From Pseudomonas graminis (GTDB lineage: Bacteria > Pseudomonadota > Gammaproteobacteria > Pseudomonadales > Pseudomonadaceae), in contig NZ_MDEN01000065.1 of assembly GCF_001705435.1 (NCBI RefSeq), positions 305,268-369,267 of the forward strand: a stretch of 64,000 nucleotides of DNA. The letters are read 5' to 3'. The position numbers were made by a program, and so were the translations under genes. The first letter of the stretch is position 1. Every line of letters begins with the position of its first letter. The notes below the pieces were generated by a model that worked only from the letters and a program-made list of their open reading frames with translations, was not told the DNA's origin and ran no database searches. Positions 33,447 through 42,095 of the stretch are shown here, piece by piece.

Positions 33447-34520
33447 ATGGCATTTCTCACCCTCGAAGGCATCGTCAAGACCTACGGCACGTTCAGGGCC
33501 ATTGACGGTTTGAACCTGGAAGTCCGGCACGGCGAGTTCATCGCCTTGCTCGGCCCGTCCGGGTGCGGCAAGACCACCACCCTGCAATCCATCGCCGGAT
33601 TCGTACAGCCCACGGAAGGTCGTATCGTTCTCGACGGCCGTGACATCACCCACGTCCGGCCTGAACAGCGCGGGCTGGGCATCGTGTTCCAGAGCTATGC
33701 GTTGTTTCCGCACATGACCGTGGCGCAGAACATCAGCTTCGGCCTGGAGATGCGCGGCGTGCCCACGGCCGAGCGCGGCAAGCGCGTCGATGAAGCGCTG
33801 GATCTGGTACGCCTCGCCGGCCTCGGTGAGCGTTATCCGAAAGCCCTGTCAGGCGGGCAGCGCCAGCGGGTGGCGATCGCCCGCGCATTGGCGATCCGCC
33901 CGAACCTGCTGTTGCTCGACGAGCCGATGTCCAACCTTGACGCCAAGCTGCGCGAAGAGATGCACATCGAACTGCGGGCGATTCAGCGCGAGCTGGGCAT
34001 CACCACCATTCTGGTCACCCACGATCAGGTCGAAGCCATGACCATGAGCGACCGCATCGCGGTGATGCAGAAGGGCCGCATCGTGCAGATCGACACGCCG
34101 TTCGAAGCCTACGAGCGGCCGCATTCGCCCTTCGCTTCGGCGTTCCTCGGCAAGACCAACGCCTTCGCTGGCGCGGTGCAATTGCGTAACGACCGCTGCT
34201 GCCACGTGCAGGTCCACGACACGCTGATGCACGTGCCCCACGAAGACCGCACGCTGGGCAATGACGTCAACGTCTACATCCGTCCGGAAAAAATCCGTTT
34301 GGTGGCGCTGGGCAGCGGACGGTTTTCCGGACGCGTCAGGCTGCGGGTGTTTCTCGGCAACCTGTGGTTGATGGCGGTGGAAAGTCGCCTGGGGCTGGTG
34401 CATATGACCCTGCCCAACCTCGGCACACCGCCGCCGGAGGAGGGCAGCGAGGTCGGGCTGGACTGGTCCGACGACGACCTGCGCCTGCTGGACCGGGAGG
34501 TCGCCCATGGCCAGGTATGA
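33447..34520 (+). CDS. ABC importer ATP-binding protein, PotA-like
   Basis: This 357-residue ATPase has Walker A GPSGCGKTT, a Q-loop, the signature LSGGQRQR, Walker B LLLLDEPMSNLD and the switch His in VTHDQVEAM, followed by a C-terminal TOBE-like regulatory region (about 250-357). It energises the importer with the two permeases that follow, whose first gene overlaps its end by 14 bp. Layout and length fit the spermidine/putrescine/iron(III) branch of importers. Confidence 0.92.
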   Translation: MAFLTLEGIVKTYGTFRAIDGLNLEVRHGEFIALLGPSGCGKTTTLQSIAGFVQPTEGRIVLDGRDITHVRPEQRGLGIVFQSYALFPHMTVAQNISFGLEMRGVPTAERGKRVDEALDLVRLAGLGERYPKALSGGQRQRVAIARALAIRPNLLLLDEPMSNLDAKLREEMHIELRAIQRELGITTILVTHDQVEAMTMSDRIAVMQKGRIVQIDTPFEAYERPHSPFASAFLGKTNAFAGAVQLRNDRCCHVQVHDTLMHVPHEDRTLGNDVNVYIRPEKIRLVALGSGRFSGRVRLRVFLGNLWLMAVESRLGLVHMTLPNLGTPPPEEGSEVGLDWSDDDLRLLDREVAHGQV

Positions 34521-35379
34521 CGCCGAACGGGTAGGCGTGGCGCCGTGGCTGCTGAGCGGCCCGGCATTGCTGGTGTTCATCGCGCTGTTGCTGGCGCCCT
34601 TGTTGCTGACCGCCGTGCTGTCGTTGAACCTGTTCAGCGACACTGACGGCGTGGTGCCGAGCTACAGCCTTGGCAATTACCTGGAGGTGTTCAAGGACGA
34701 CTACTTCCACGAGATATTCCTGCGCACCGGTGGCATGGCCCTCGCAGTCACGGTGTTGTGTGTGCTGCTGGGTATTCCGGAAACCATCATCATTGCGCGC
34801 ATGGCGCCGCGCTGGCGTTCGCTGTTCCTGCTGGTGGTGCTGGGTCCGCTGCTGATTTCCGTGGTGGTGCGGACCCTGGGCTGGGCGATTCTGCTAGGCA
34901 ACAACGGCCTGATCAACGATGCCCTGCAAGCCCTGGGCATCACCGACCAACCGGTGAAAATGCTGTTTACCCAGGTGGGCGTGGTCATCGCCCTGACCCA
35001 CGTGCTGGTGCCGTTCATGGTCATTGCCGTCTGGGCGACACTGCAACGGCTGGACCTTCAAGTGGAGTGGGCGGGCCTTTCCCTTGGCGCGTCGCGGTTG
35101 ACGGTGTTCCGCCGGATCATCCTGCCGCAGATCATGCCCGGCGTGCTGTCCGGCTCGATCATCGTCTTTGCCCTGGCTGCCTCGGCCTTCGCCACCCCGG
35201 CGATCATCGGCGGGCGGCGCCTGAAAGTGGTGGCGACGGCGGCGTACGACGAGTTCCTCGGCACCCTCAACTGGCCCCTCGGCGCGGCCATCGCGATGCT
35301 TCTGCTGCTGGCGAATCTGATCATCATTCTGGGTTGCAGCAAATTGGCCGAGCGCCGGTTCAAGCAAGTCTTCGAGTAG
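34507..35379 (+). CDS. ABC importer permease 1
   Basis: This 290-residue inner-membrane permease has about six helices and the coupling-loop motif EWAGLSLGASRLTVFRRIIL (EAA loop) that docks on the ATPase. A long first periplasmic loop (FSDTDGVVPSYSLGNYLEVF) is usual for PotB-like subunits. It overlaps the ATPase gene by 14 bp and ends 6 bp before permease 2, so all three are co-expressed. Confidence 0.9.
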   Translation: MARYDAERVGVAPWLLSGPALLVFIALLLAPLLLTAVLSLNLFSDTDGVVPSYSLGNYLEVFKDDYFHEIFLRTGGMALAVTVLCVLLGIPETIIIARMAPRWRSLFLLVVLGPLLISVVVRTLGWAILLGNNGLINDALQALGITDQPVKMLFTQVGVVIALTHVLVPFMVIAVWATLQRLDLQVEWAGLSLGASRLTVFRRIILPQIMPGVLSGSIIVFALAASAFATPAIIGGRRLKVVATAAYDEFLGTLNWPLGAAIAMLLLLANLIIILGCSKLAERRFKQVFE

Positions 35380-35385
35380 CCGACC

Positions 35386-36183
35386 ATGCACAAGAACGGA
35401 TTTTTCTCGCTGCTGTTCCATGCCCTGTTCGTCACGTTCATCGTCGCGCCGCTGGTGGTGGTGATGGCCATGGCGTTTACCAGCAAGGGCTACCTGTCGC
35501 TGCCCACCGAAGGCCTTTCGCTGCGCTGGTTCCGGGCGCTGGCGGACAATCAGGAAATGCTTGATGCCTTTGCCTTGTCGATCAAACTCGGCCTGGCGTC
35601 GGCGACCATTGCCGCGCTGCTGGCGATTCCGGCGGCACTGGCCATCAGCCGTTATGACTTTCCTGGCCGGGGCGCGGTCACCGGCTTTTTGCTGTCGCCG
35701 CTGATGATTCCGTCAGTGGTCCTCGGCATCGCGTTCCTGCGCTTCTTTTCCCTGGCGCAGATCGGCGGCTCGTTCTGGGCGCTGACCCTGACCCACGTGA
35801 TTGTCGTGCTGCCCTATGCGTTGCGCCTGACGCTGGCCTCGACCATCGGCCTTGAGCGGGACATCGAGCACGCCGCGCTGTCACTCGGTGCCAGTCGCTG
35901 GACGGCGTTCTACCGGGTGGTGCTGCCGCGGATTCGCACCGGGGTGGTCGGCGGCTGGATGCTCGCGTTCATCCAGAGCTTCGACGAACTGACCATGACC
36001 GTGTTCGTCGCCACCCCCGGCACCACCACGCTGCCGGTGGCGATGTACAACCAGATTTCCCAGACCATCGACCCGCTGATCACGGCGGTTTCAACGGTGC
36101 TGATCGTCGGCACGTTGCTGCTGATGCTGATATTGGACCGAATGGTCGGATTGGACCGGGTGTTGATTGGAGAAGGCAAATGA
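35386..36183 (+). CDS. ABC importer permease 2
   Basis: This 265-residue PotC-like permease has about six helices and the EAA loop EHAALSLGASRWTAFYRVVL. It forms the membrane channel together with permease 1. Its TGA overlaps the ATG of the next gene (ATGA), tying transport to the oxidase subunits. Confidence 0.9.
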   Translation: MHKNGFFSLLFHALFVTFIVAPLVVVMAMAFTSKGYLSLPTEGLSLRWFRALADNQEMLDAFALSIKLGLASATIAALLAIPAALAISRYDFPGRGAVTGFLLSPLMIPSVVLGIAFLRFFSLAQIGGSFWALTLTHVIVVLPYALRLTLASTIGLERDIEHAALSLGASRWTAFYRVVLPRIRTGVVGGWMLAFIQSFDELTMTVFVATPGTTTLPVAMYNQISQTIDPLITAVSTVLIVGTLLLMLILDRMVGLDRVLIGEGK

Positions 36184-37322
36184 GCCAGGGCACACAGAGG
36201 GACATTCAGTCGGACGTGATCGTCATCGGTGGCGGGTTGGTGGGGACGGCAGTCGCTTACGGCCTGGCCCGCAGCGGCGCCGACACCGTGGTGCTGGACC
36301 AGGGCGACGATGCGTTTCGCGCCTCGCGGGGCAATTTCGGGCTGGTCTGGGTCCAGGGCAAGGGCCACGACCTGCCGGACTATTCGCGCTGGACGCAGTC
36401 GTCAGCGACCCGCTGGCCGGACTTCGCTCGGGCGCTGATGGCCGACAGCGGCGTGGACGTGCAGCTCCACCAGCCCGGTGGCTTCCATATGTGCTTCAGC
36501 GACGAGGAGCTGATCGAGAGACAGTCACGCCTGCAAACCCTGCAGGACGCCCTCGGCGATTACCCGTTCCAGATGCTCGACGCCGCTGAACTCAAAGCGC
36601 GCCTGCCGTTAATCGGCCCCTCCGTGGTGGGCGCCAGCTACACGCCCCAGGACGGTCACGTTAATCCGCTGAAACTGCTGCGCGCGCTGCACACCTCGGC
36701 CCAGGCCAAAGGCGCGCGGTTTCACGGCGGCATTCAGGTGGATCGCATCGACGGCGCGACAGGTGAGTTTTGCGTCACCGCCGGCACTCAACGCTTCATC
36801 GCGCCACGGGTGGTACTCGCTGCCGGCCTGGGCAATCCGCGGCTGGCCCGGCAGGTGGGCCTGCATGCGCCGGTGGCGCCGAATCGCGGCCAAGTGCTGG
36901 TCAGCGAGCGGGTGCGGCCGTTTCTCGATCACCCGACGGTCCATGTTCGGCAGACCGACGAAGGCACCGTTCAGCTGGGCGATTCGATGGAGGAGGTGGG
37001 GTACGACGACAGCACCTCCACCCAGGTGCTGGAAGCCATTGCCCGGCGCGGCGTGGCGACCTTTCCGCTACTGCGGGAGGTGCGGCTGATTCGTGCCTGG
37101 GCGGCGCTGCGGGTTCTGAGCCCCGACGGCTTCCCCATCTATCAGCAATCGGCCAGCCACCCGGGCGCCTTCGTGGTGACTTGCCACAGCGGCGTGACCC
37201 TGGCCGCCGCCCATGCCCTGCGCATCGCGCCCTGGGTGATGGGCGGTGCGATGCCCGACGAGCTCGGCGTATTTGCCGGCGAGCGTTTCCTGACTGACAA
37301 GGTGTTTTCCCATGCGCACTGA
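36180..37322 (+). CDS. FAD-dependent amino-acid/opine oxidase-like subunit (DadA/OoxB type)
   Basis: This 380-residue flavoprotein has an N-terminal dinucleotide fold (VIVIGGGLVGTAVAYGLARS) and the glycine-oxidase/DadA-like fold throughout; the C-terminal FAD contact includes FVVTCHSGVTLAAAHA. Such subunits oxidise the C-N bond of D-amino acids, sarcosine or opines. It is followed by a [2Fe-2S] protein and a pyridine-nucleotide-disulfide-type FAD protein, the same trio seen in opine/octopine oxidases and in HcnABC (established knowledge). A second DadA-like subunit lies at 39064, so the operon has two candidate catalytic chains. Confidence 0.87.
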   Translation: MSQGTQRDIQSDVIVIGGGLVGTAVAYGLARSGADTVVLDQGDDAFRASRGNFGLVWVQGKGHDLPDYSRWTQSSATRWPDFARALMADSGVDVQLHQPGGFHMCFSDEELIERQSRLQTLQDALGDYPFQMLDAAELKARLPLIGPSVVGASYTPQDGHVNPLKLLRALHTSAQAKGARFHGGIQVDRIDGATGEFCVTAGTQRFIAPRVVLAAGLGNPRLARQVGLHAPVAPNRGQVLVSERVRPFLDHPTVHVRQTDEGTVQLGDSMEEVGYDDSTSTQVLEAIARRGVATFPLLREVRLIRAWAALRVLSPDGFPIYQQSASHPGAFVVTCHSGVTLAAAHALRIAPWVMGGAMPDELGVFAGERFLTDKVFSHAH

Positions 37323-37680
37323 TTCGCTGTTTCAACCGGTCACGAGTGAAGTCAGGTCAACGCGGACTGTCAGCCTCAGCTTCAACGACCAATCCCTTGA
37401 GGTGCCGGCGGGCATCAGCGTGGCCGCGGCGCTGCTGATGTCGGGCATCAACCGCTTTCGCGCGACGCCGGTGAGCGAATCGCCCCGGGCGCCGTATTGC
37501 ATGATGGGCGTGTGCTTCGAGTGTCTGGTGGACATCGACGGCGTACCCAATCGCCAGAGCTGCCTGATCGACGTGGCGGACGGCATGCGCATCCGTTCCC
37601 AGGAAGGCGCTCGCGACCTGATTTTCCAACCCGGCGATGTGCAGACCGCCAGTGTGCAGACCGTCGAGGTGCAGTCATGA
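37312..37680 (+). CDS. [2Fe-2S] ferredoxin-like oxidase subunit (HcnA/OoxA N-part type)
   Basis: This 122-residue protein has an adrenodoxin/HcnA-like beta-grasp fold: SLSFNDQSLEVPAGISVAAA, then the cluster cysteines in APYCMMGVCFECLVDIDG and NRQSCLI (C-x4-C-x2-C...C). It would carry electrons between the flavoproteins encoded on each side. The gene overlaps the previous one by 11 bp and the next by 4 bp (ATGA). Confidence 0.88.
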   Translation: MRTDSLFQPVTSEVRSTRTVSLSFNDQSLEVPAGISVAAALLMSGINRFRATPVSESPRAPYCMMGVCFECLVDIDGVPNRQSCLIDVADGMRIRSQEGARDLIFQPGDVQTASVQTVEVQS

Positions 37681-39071
37681 ATGATCATTTTGGCGGTGTC
37701 GTGGAAGCGGTGGACGTGGTCGTCGTGGGCGCAGGTGCCGCCGGCATGGCAGGCGCGGTGGCCTTGGCCGGGTTCGGCCTGCAGGTGGTGCTGCTGGACG
37801 AGCAGGGCAGCCCGGGCGGGCAGATTTATCGCGGCATCACCCTCGCGCCCCTGTCGCGGCGGGACCTTCTTGGCGCGGACTACGCCCATGGCAACGTCCT
37901 GGCCCAGGCCCTGGCGTCTTCGTCGGTGCGCTATGAACACGGCGCGGCGGTCTGGCAGGTGACCCGGGATCATCAGGTCAGCTACCTGCGCGACGGGCGT
38001 TTGCGCACCCTGCAGGCCAAGGCCGTGTTGCTCGCCACTGGCGCCATGGAACGGCCGTTTCCGATCCCGGGCTGGACCTTGCCCGGCGTCATGAGCGCAG
38101 GTGCTGCGCAGATTCTGCTGAAAAGTGCGGGCCTGGCCCCGACCGAGCCGGTGGTCCTGGCCGGCTGCGGCCCGCTGCTGTATCTGCTGGGCTGGCAATA
38201 CCTGCGCGCCGGCGTGCCGATCAAGGCCTTGGTCGACACCACGCGCCCCGAAGATTACTGGCGGGCCCGGCGTCATCTGTTCGCGGCGTTGCGCGCCTGG
38301 CCGTACTTGCGCAAGGGCCTGGAGTTGATGCGCAGCCTGCGCAGCGCCCGCATCGCGCACCACACCGGCGCCGAGCACCTGGCGATAGGAGGGGACCAAG
38401 CCGTCACCGCGTTGACCTTCACCGTCGGCGGCAAGGCTCAGCGTATTGCGGCGCGCTGCGTGCTGCTGCATCAGGGCGTGGTGCCCAACATTCAATTCAG
38501 TCAGTCGTTGCGCGCACGCCATCACTGGGACGTCGACCAGCTGTGCTTCAGCCCGGTGATCGACCCGTGGGGTGAGCTGGACGTGCCGGGGATGTTCGTT
38601 GCCGGTGACGGTGCCGGCATTGGCGGTGCCCAGGCTGCGGCGCTGCAGGGGGAGTTGGCGGCGCTGGGCATCGGGCAACGGCTGGGGACGTTCGATGCCG
38701 TTCAGCGTGATCAACGCGCTGCGCCCCTGCGTGAAAAGCTGGCGTTGAACCTGCGCATTCGGCCGTTTCTCGATGCGCTCTATCAGCCGAAGGAAGCGAA
38801 CCGCATTCCCGCCGATGAAGTCATCGTGTGCCGCTGCGAGGAAGTCACCGCGGGGGACCTGCGCAAGTTCGTCGCCCTGGGCTGCGCCGGGCCCAATCAG
38901 GCCAAATCCTTCGGCCGCTGCGGCATGGGCCCTTGTCAGGGGCGGATGTGCGGCCTGACGGTGACCGAAGTGATCGCCAAGGCCCGCGGCGTGTCGGCGG
39001 CGGAAGTCGGCTACTACCGCATTCGCCCGCCGATCAAGCCCATCACCCTGGGGGAACTGGCCGGTGAGTGA
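37677..39071 (+). CDS. FAD/NAD(P)-binding oxidase subunit with BFD-like [2Fe-2S] domain (HcnB/OoxA type)
   Basis: This 464-residue flavoprotein starts at ATG 37677, overlapping the upstream stop (ATGA); the frame is open further upstream but that part shadows the ferredoxin gene. N-terminal dinucleotide fold VVVVGAGAAGMAGAVALAGF; second dinucleotide site VVLAGCGPLLYLLG; FAD-binding VPGMFVAGDGAGIGGAQAA. The C-terminal BFD-like cluster domain has cysteines in VCRCEEV and FGRCGMGPCQGRMCG. This is the usual A-subunit of opine oxidases and a homologue of HcnB. Confidence 0.9.
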   Translation: MNDHFGGVVEAVDVVVVGAGAAGMAGAVALAGFGLQVVLLDEQGSPGGQIYRGITLAPLSRRDLLGADYAHGNVLAQALASSSVRYEHGAAVWQVTRDHQVSYLRDGRLRTLQAKAVLLATGAMERPFPIPGWTLPGVMSAGAAQILLKSAGLAPTEPVVLAGCGPLLYLLGWQYLRAGVPIKALVDTTRPEDYWRARRHLFAALRAWPYLRKGLELMRSLRSARIAHHTGAEHLAIGGDQAVTALTFTVGGKAQRIAARCVLLHQGVVPNIQFSQSLRARHHWDVDQLCFSPVIDPWGELDVPGMFVAGDGAGIGGAQAAALQGELAALGIGQRLGTFDAVQRDQRAAPLREKLALNLRIRPFLDALYQPKEANRIPADEVIVCRCEEVTAGDLRKFVALGCAGPNQAKSFGRCGMGPCQGRMCGLTVTEVIAKARGVSAAEVGYYRIRPPIKPITLGELAGE

Positions 39072-40254
39072 GGCGCGGGCAAGGCACAGCGACGTGCTGG
39101 TGATAGGCGGCGGCATTCATGGACTGAGCACCGCACTGCATCTGGCCCAGCGCGGCGTTGAGGTCACGGTGCTGGAGGCTGATTACTGCGGCCGTCATGC
39201 CTCCGGGGTCAACGCAGGCGGGGTTCGAACCCTGGGCCGTCACGAGGCGGAAATCCCGCTGGCGCTGTCGTCCCGCGAACTCTGGCACGACCTTGTCCAG
39301 ACGCTGGGCGATGACGGCGGTTTCGTCCCCAGCGGCCAACTCAAACTCGCGGAAACCGCTGCAGAACTCCACGAATGCCGACAGCGCGTCGAACATCTGC
39401 AGCGCCTCGGCTTCACCCACGAAGTGCTGATCGACGCTCAACAGGTGTTCGAGATCATTCCGACTGTCGCCCGGCATGTGGTCGGCGGCATCTGGGTCAA
39501 GGACGACGGCTACGCCATTCCCTACAAGACGGTGACGAGCTTTCGGCTGGCGGCCGAAAAGCTCGGCGTGAAAGTGCTTGAAACGACGCCGGCGCAGCGC
39601 ATCGAGCAGCGGGGCAGTGGATGGCAGGTCACCACGCCCGCCGGGGTGTTCAGCGCCGGGCATCTGGTCATCACCGCCGGTGCCTGGGCGCGGGAGCTGG
39701 CAGAACAGGTGGGCGAATCGGTGCCGGCTCATCCCGAGGGCCTGATGCTGATGGTGACCCACCGCGTCGCGCCGTTTTGCGCGCCGGTGCTGGGCGCAAC
39801 GGGTCGCTCGCTGTCGTTCAAGCAATTCGCCAACGGCACCGTGGTGATTGGCGGCAAGCTGATTGGCAGCGTGGATTTCCCGGCGCGCCACGGCGAAGTG
39901 GATCTGGCGCGCCTGGGCATCAGCGCGAGGACCGTCACCGACCTGTTTCCCCACCTCAAGCACTTGGGCGTCAATCGGGTCTGGGCCGGCGTCGAAGCGT
40001 TTACCGCTGATGACCTGCCGGTGATAGGGGCCAGCCGCAAGGCCAGTCACCTCAGCTATTCGTTCGGATTCTGCGGCAGCGGTTTCCAGATGGGCCCCGG
40101 CACCGGCAAGCGCCTGGCCCAGCAGATCCTTGGCGAGCATTCGGACATTTCGCTGGAGGCATTCGACATAGGACGCTTTGATAGCGCCCGCTTTGATAAG
40201 ACACGCCTCAACAACGCCCACATCCCGGTCAACGTACCGTCAGTGGCCCGTTGA
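39064..40254 (+). CDS. Second FAD-dependent DadA-like oxidoreductase
   Basis: This 396-residue D-amino-acid-oxidase-fold flavoprotein (VLVIGGGIHGLSTALHLAQR; GVNAGGVRTLGRHEAEIPLA; C-terminal FGFCGSGFQMGPGTGKRLA) starts at GTG 39064 and overlaps the upstream gene by 8 bp. It probably is the catalytic subunit (OoxB/HcnC-like) of the complex, or acts on a second substrate. Two DadA-like chains flanking one electron-transfer pair is unusual for opine oxidase operons. HcnC itself oxidises glycine to HCN and CO2, so the HCN synthase alternative should be kept in mind, though the importer argues against it. Confidence 0.87.
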   Translation: MSEARARHSDVLVIGGGIHGLSTALHLAQRGVEVTVLEADYCGRHASGVNAGGVRTLGRHEAEIPLALSSRELWHDLVQTLGDDGGFVPSGQLKLAETAAELHECRQRVEHLQRLGFTHEVLIDAQQVFEIIPTVARHVVGGIWVKDDGYAIPYKTVTSFRLAAEKLGVKVLETTPAQRIEQRGSGWQVTTPAGVFSAGHLVITAGAWARELAEQVGESVPAHPEGLMLMVTHRVAPFCAPVLGATGRSLSFKQFANGTVVIGGKLIGSVDFPARHGEVDLARLGISARTVTDLFPHLKHLGVNRVWAGVEAFTADDLPVIGASRKASHLSYSFGFCGSGFQMGPGTGKRLAQQILGEHSDISLEAFDIGRFDSARFDKTRLNNAHIPVNVPSVAR

Positions 40255-40287
40255 CTCCGTACACCCACCGACCCATCAGGAGTTCAC

Positions 40288-40641
40288 ATGCTGGAAATCA
40301 ACCGTATCGAAACCAACCAACGCATGAGCCGTGTCGTGCAGTGCAATGGCTTTACCTTCCTTGGCGGCCAGACCGCGACGGATCGTACCCTCGACATCAA
40401 GGGACAGACCGCGCAAGTGCTGGAGAAGATCGACAACTATCTGGCCAAGGCCGGCCTGGACAAGACGCGGATTCTCACCGCACAGGTCTGGCTCTCGGAC
40501 ATCGCGGCGAATTTCGCCGGCATGAATGAAGTCTGGGACGCCTGGGCACCGGAAGGGCACGCACCCGCGCGGGCCACCGTGGAATCACGTCTGGCCGCGC
40601 CGGATTTGCTGGTGGAAATCACCGTGGTGGCCGCCGGCTGA
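40288..40641 (+). CDS. RidA-family enamine/imine deaminase
   Basis: This 117-residue RidA/YjgF-type protein has FTFLGGQTATDRTLDIKGQT, the conserved Arg in HAPARATVESRLAAPDLLVE and the typical C-terminal VEITVVAAG. RidA proteins hydrolyse reactive enamines/imines formed by PLP enzymes and flavin amino-acid oxidases (established knowledge). Its place at the end of the oxidase operon fits clean-up of the imine released by the FAD subunits. ATG 40288 follows CAGGAG. Confidence 0.93.
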   Translation: MLEINRIETNQRMSRVVQCNGFTFLGGQTATDRTLDIKGQTAQVLEKIDNYLAKAGLDKTRILTAQVWLSDIAANFAGMNEVWDAWAPEGHAPARATVESRLAAPDLLVEITVVAAG

Positions 40642-40666
40642 ATCAGCTGCTGCAGGAATGAACTGC

Positions 40667-40694
40667 GCCGGGCCGGTTTTATCCCGACCCGGCG
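40667..40694. terminator. Stem-loop after the ridA-like gene
   Basis: CGCCGGG (40667-40673) pairs with CCCGGCG (40688-40694) with TTTT in the loop, between two converging genes. No T-run follows, so it is a weak prediction. Confidence 0.4.
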
Positions 40695-40701
40695 TTGCCG
40701 C

Positions 40702-40944
40702 TCAAGGGCGGACAGACGCTTCGGCGGAGTTGGTCACGAGGTGGTTTTTGGTGGTGCGACGCTGCTGCGTGATCAGCACCTGAGGCACCGAAGAACAGTG
40801 GTATTTGATGCCTTTCCTCGTCGGCATCAGCGCGACGCTCTCCATGCATTCTGCGCGGGTCGAATACGCCGTCGGCTGGTTCTCGTCCACACATCCTTCC
40901 GCACCGGAACACATACTCATCACAACCACAAAGATGCTCTTCAT
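40702..40944 (-). CDS. Small cysteine-containing hypothetical protein
   Basis: This 80-residue protein starts MKSIFVVVMSMCSGAEGC, an uncharged N-terminus that could be a short membrane segment or export signal, followed by CVDENQPTAYSTRAECMESV and YHCSSV. Four cysteines suggest disulfides outside the cytoplasm. ATG 40944 has AGGA 9 bp upstream; ATG 40953 in frame is an alternative. It converges on the RidA gene. No family recognised; the regular spacing and ribosome site make a real gene likely. Confidence 0.55.
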   Translation of the reverse strand: MKSIFVVVMSMCSGAEGCVDENQPTAYSTRAECMESVALMPTRKGIKYHCSSVPQVLITQQRRTTKNHLVTNSAEASVRP

Positions 40945-41396
40945 TGCTCTCATTCCTTTTTGGCAAATCACGGCGCGGGACAGCGGGTGTGTGGCGATTC
41001 TGAGGGGAGGTGATGGCAGAAGGCAATGCGGTGAAAGTGCGTTTCGTCGGGAATATGACGGTTTTGGGTTTTCGGGGGATTAGAGCGTAAATCTGCAGTC
41101 GGTAAATTGACGTCACGTTTTTTAAAACGGGCCGGTTTACTTAAGTCTGGCGTCACTTAAGCGCGCTGGCGCGGGGTTCTTGAAACCTTCCTGGAGACCG
41201 CAATCGGGCTCGCGCTCAACAACGCGCAACCAGTCCCAGCGTGCCTGATAGCTCTGCGCCTTTTTGCGAAACAACTCCAGCAGCGGGAATATTCAAAGGG
41301 TCTGATTTATTTGATCTTGAACACCACCGGCGGCGTTGGCATCCCTCACAGGAGTAAATTAGCCTGCTTGAACAGCACATCCTATGGGGGCCTCAA
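40945..41396. other. Intergenic region with a degenerate coding remnant
   Basis: About 450 bp separate the small gene at 40702 and the kinase gene. The first 190 bp are AT-richer and probably carry the promoter of the small gene. A start-less minus-strand open fragment occupies 41137-41292. I see no RNA gene or clear repeat. Confidence 0.5.
41137..41292 (-). pseudogene. Start-less 51-residue C-terminal fragment of unknown gene
   Basis: Between an in-frame TGA (41293-41295) and a TAA (41137-41139) the reverse strand reads LLELFRKKAQSYQARWDWLR, then EREPDCGLQEGFKNPAPARL. Its composition is protein-like (amphipathic, Trp/Arg rich) but there is no start codon or ribosome site. It may be the tail of a gene lost by deletion, or chance. 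I do not recognise the family. Confidence 0.3.
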
Positions 41397-41924
41397 ATGC
41401 TCATCGTCTTCAGTGGTCTGCCCGGTACCGGTAAGACGACCATCGCCAAGGGTCTGGCCGCAACGCTGGGTGCTGTTTATGTGCGTATCGATACGATTGA
41501 ACAAGCCCTTCGTGATTCGCCGGATTTTGCGCGGGATGTGGGCCGCACGGGTTATCTGATTGCCTACGGGTTGGCGGCCAGCAACCTTGATTTGGGCGGC
41601 ACGGTGGTTGTCGATTGTGTGAATCCCGTGCTTGAAAGCCGAAGAGAATGGAGCGCCATATCCTCTCGATTCGGTGCTCCATTGGTGAATCTTCAGGTCA
41701 TCTGTTCCGACAGGACGGAGCATCGACGCAGGGTGGAGACCAGGCAGGTCGATATCCCGGGGCTGACGCCTCCTACCTGGCAATCCGTGCTGAATCATGA
41801 GTATGAATCTCGGGACACAGACCCCTTCACCGTAGATACCGCGCTCAATTCCCCGGCGCAGGCATTGGCGGCGATTGCCGATTACTTGAAACGGTCTTAT
41901 TTATTCACCCCTGAGCAGGGCTAA
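41397..41924 (+). CDS. P-loop nucleotide kinase-like protein (AAA_33 type)
   Basis: This 175-residue cytoplasmic protein begins directly with a Walker A loop, VFSGLPGTGKTTIAKGLAA, followed by YVRIDTIEQAL (acceptor-binding Asp), VVVDCVNPV and an arginine-rich lid (SDRTEHRRRVETR). This is the small zeta-toxin/chloramphenicol-phosphotransferase/gluconate-kinase-like class that phosphorylates small molecules. The substrate is not evident. The gene stands alone. Confidence 0.8.
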   Translation: MLIVFSGLPGTGKTTIAKGLAATLGAVYVRIDTIEQALRDSPDFARDVGRTGYLIAYGLAASNLDLGGTVVVDCVNPVLESRREWSAISSRFGAPLVNLQVICSDRTEHRRRVETRQVDIPGLTPPTWQSVLNHEYESRDTDPFTVDTALNSPAQALAAIADYLKRSYLFTPEQG

Positions 41925-42095
41925 CGGCGCCGTCGTGGCGTTGAACACCTTTGCAGTGTTGTGCATTTCGGGAGAGGGGTGATCAGCCTGAATTCATGAG
42001 CATCGCTCACTGCTGTTTGTCACAGGGCCCTGTAGTACATCGCTGCAGCGTGAATTAGGTTGATGAGGACATCTCATTCACCCAGGAGCTCGCCC

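Noticed and set aside
37332..39116. Minus-strand 594-codon frame
   Set aside because: Antisense to the [2Fe-2S] and FAD subunit genes, which carry clear cofactor motifs.
36180..40254. HCN synthase (hcnABC) as the function of the oxidase genes
   Set aside because: The subunit types match, but an extra DadA-like chain, a dedicated importer and RidA fit catabolism better; kept only as an alternative.
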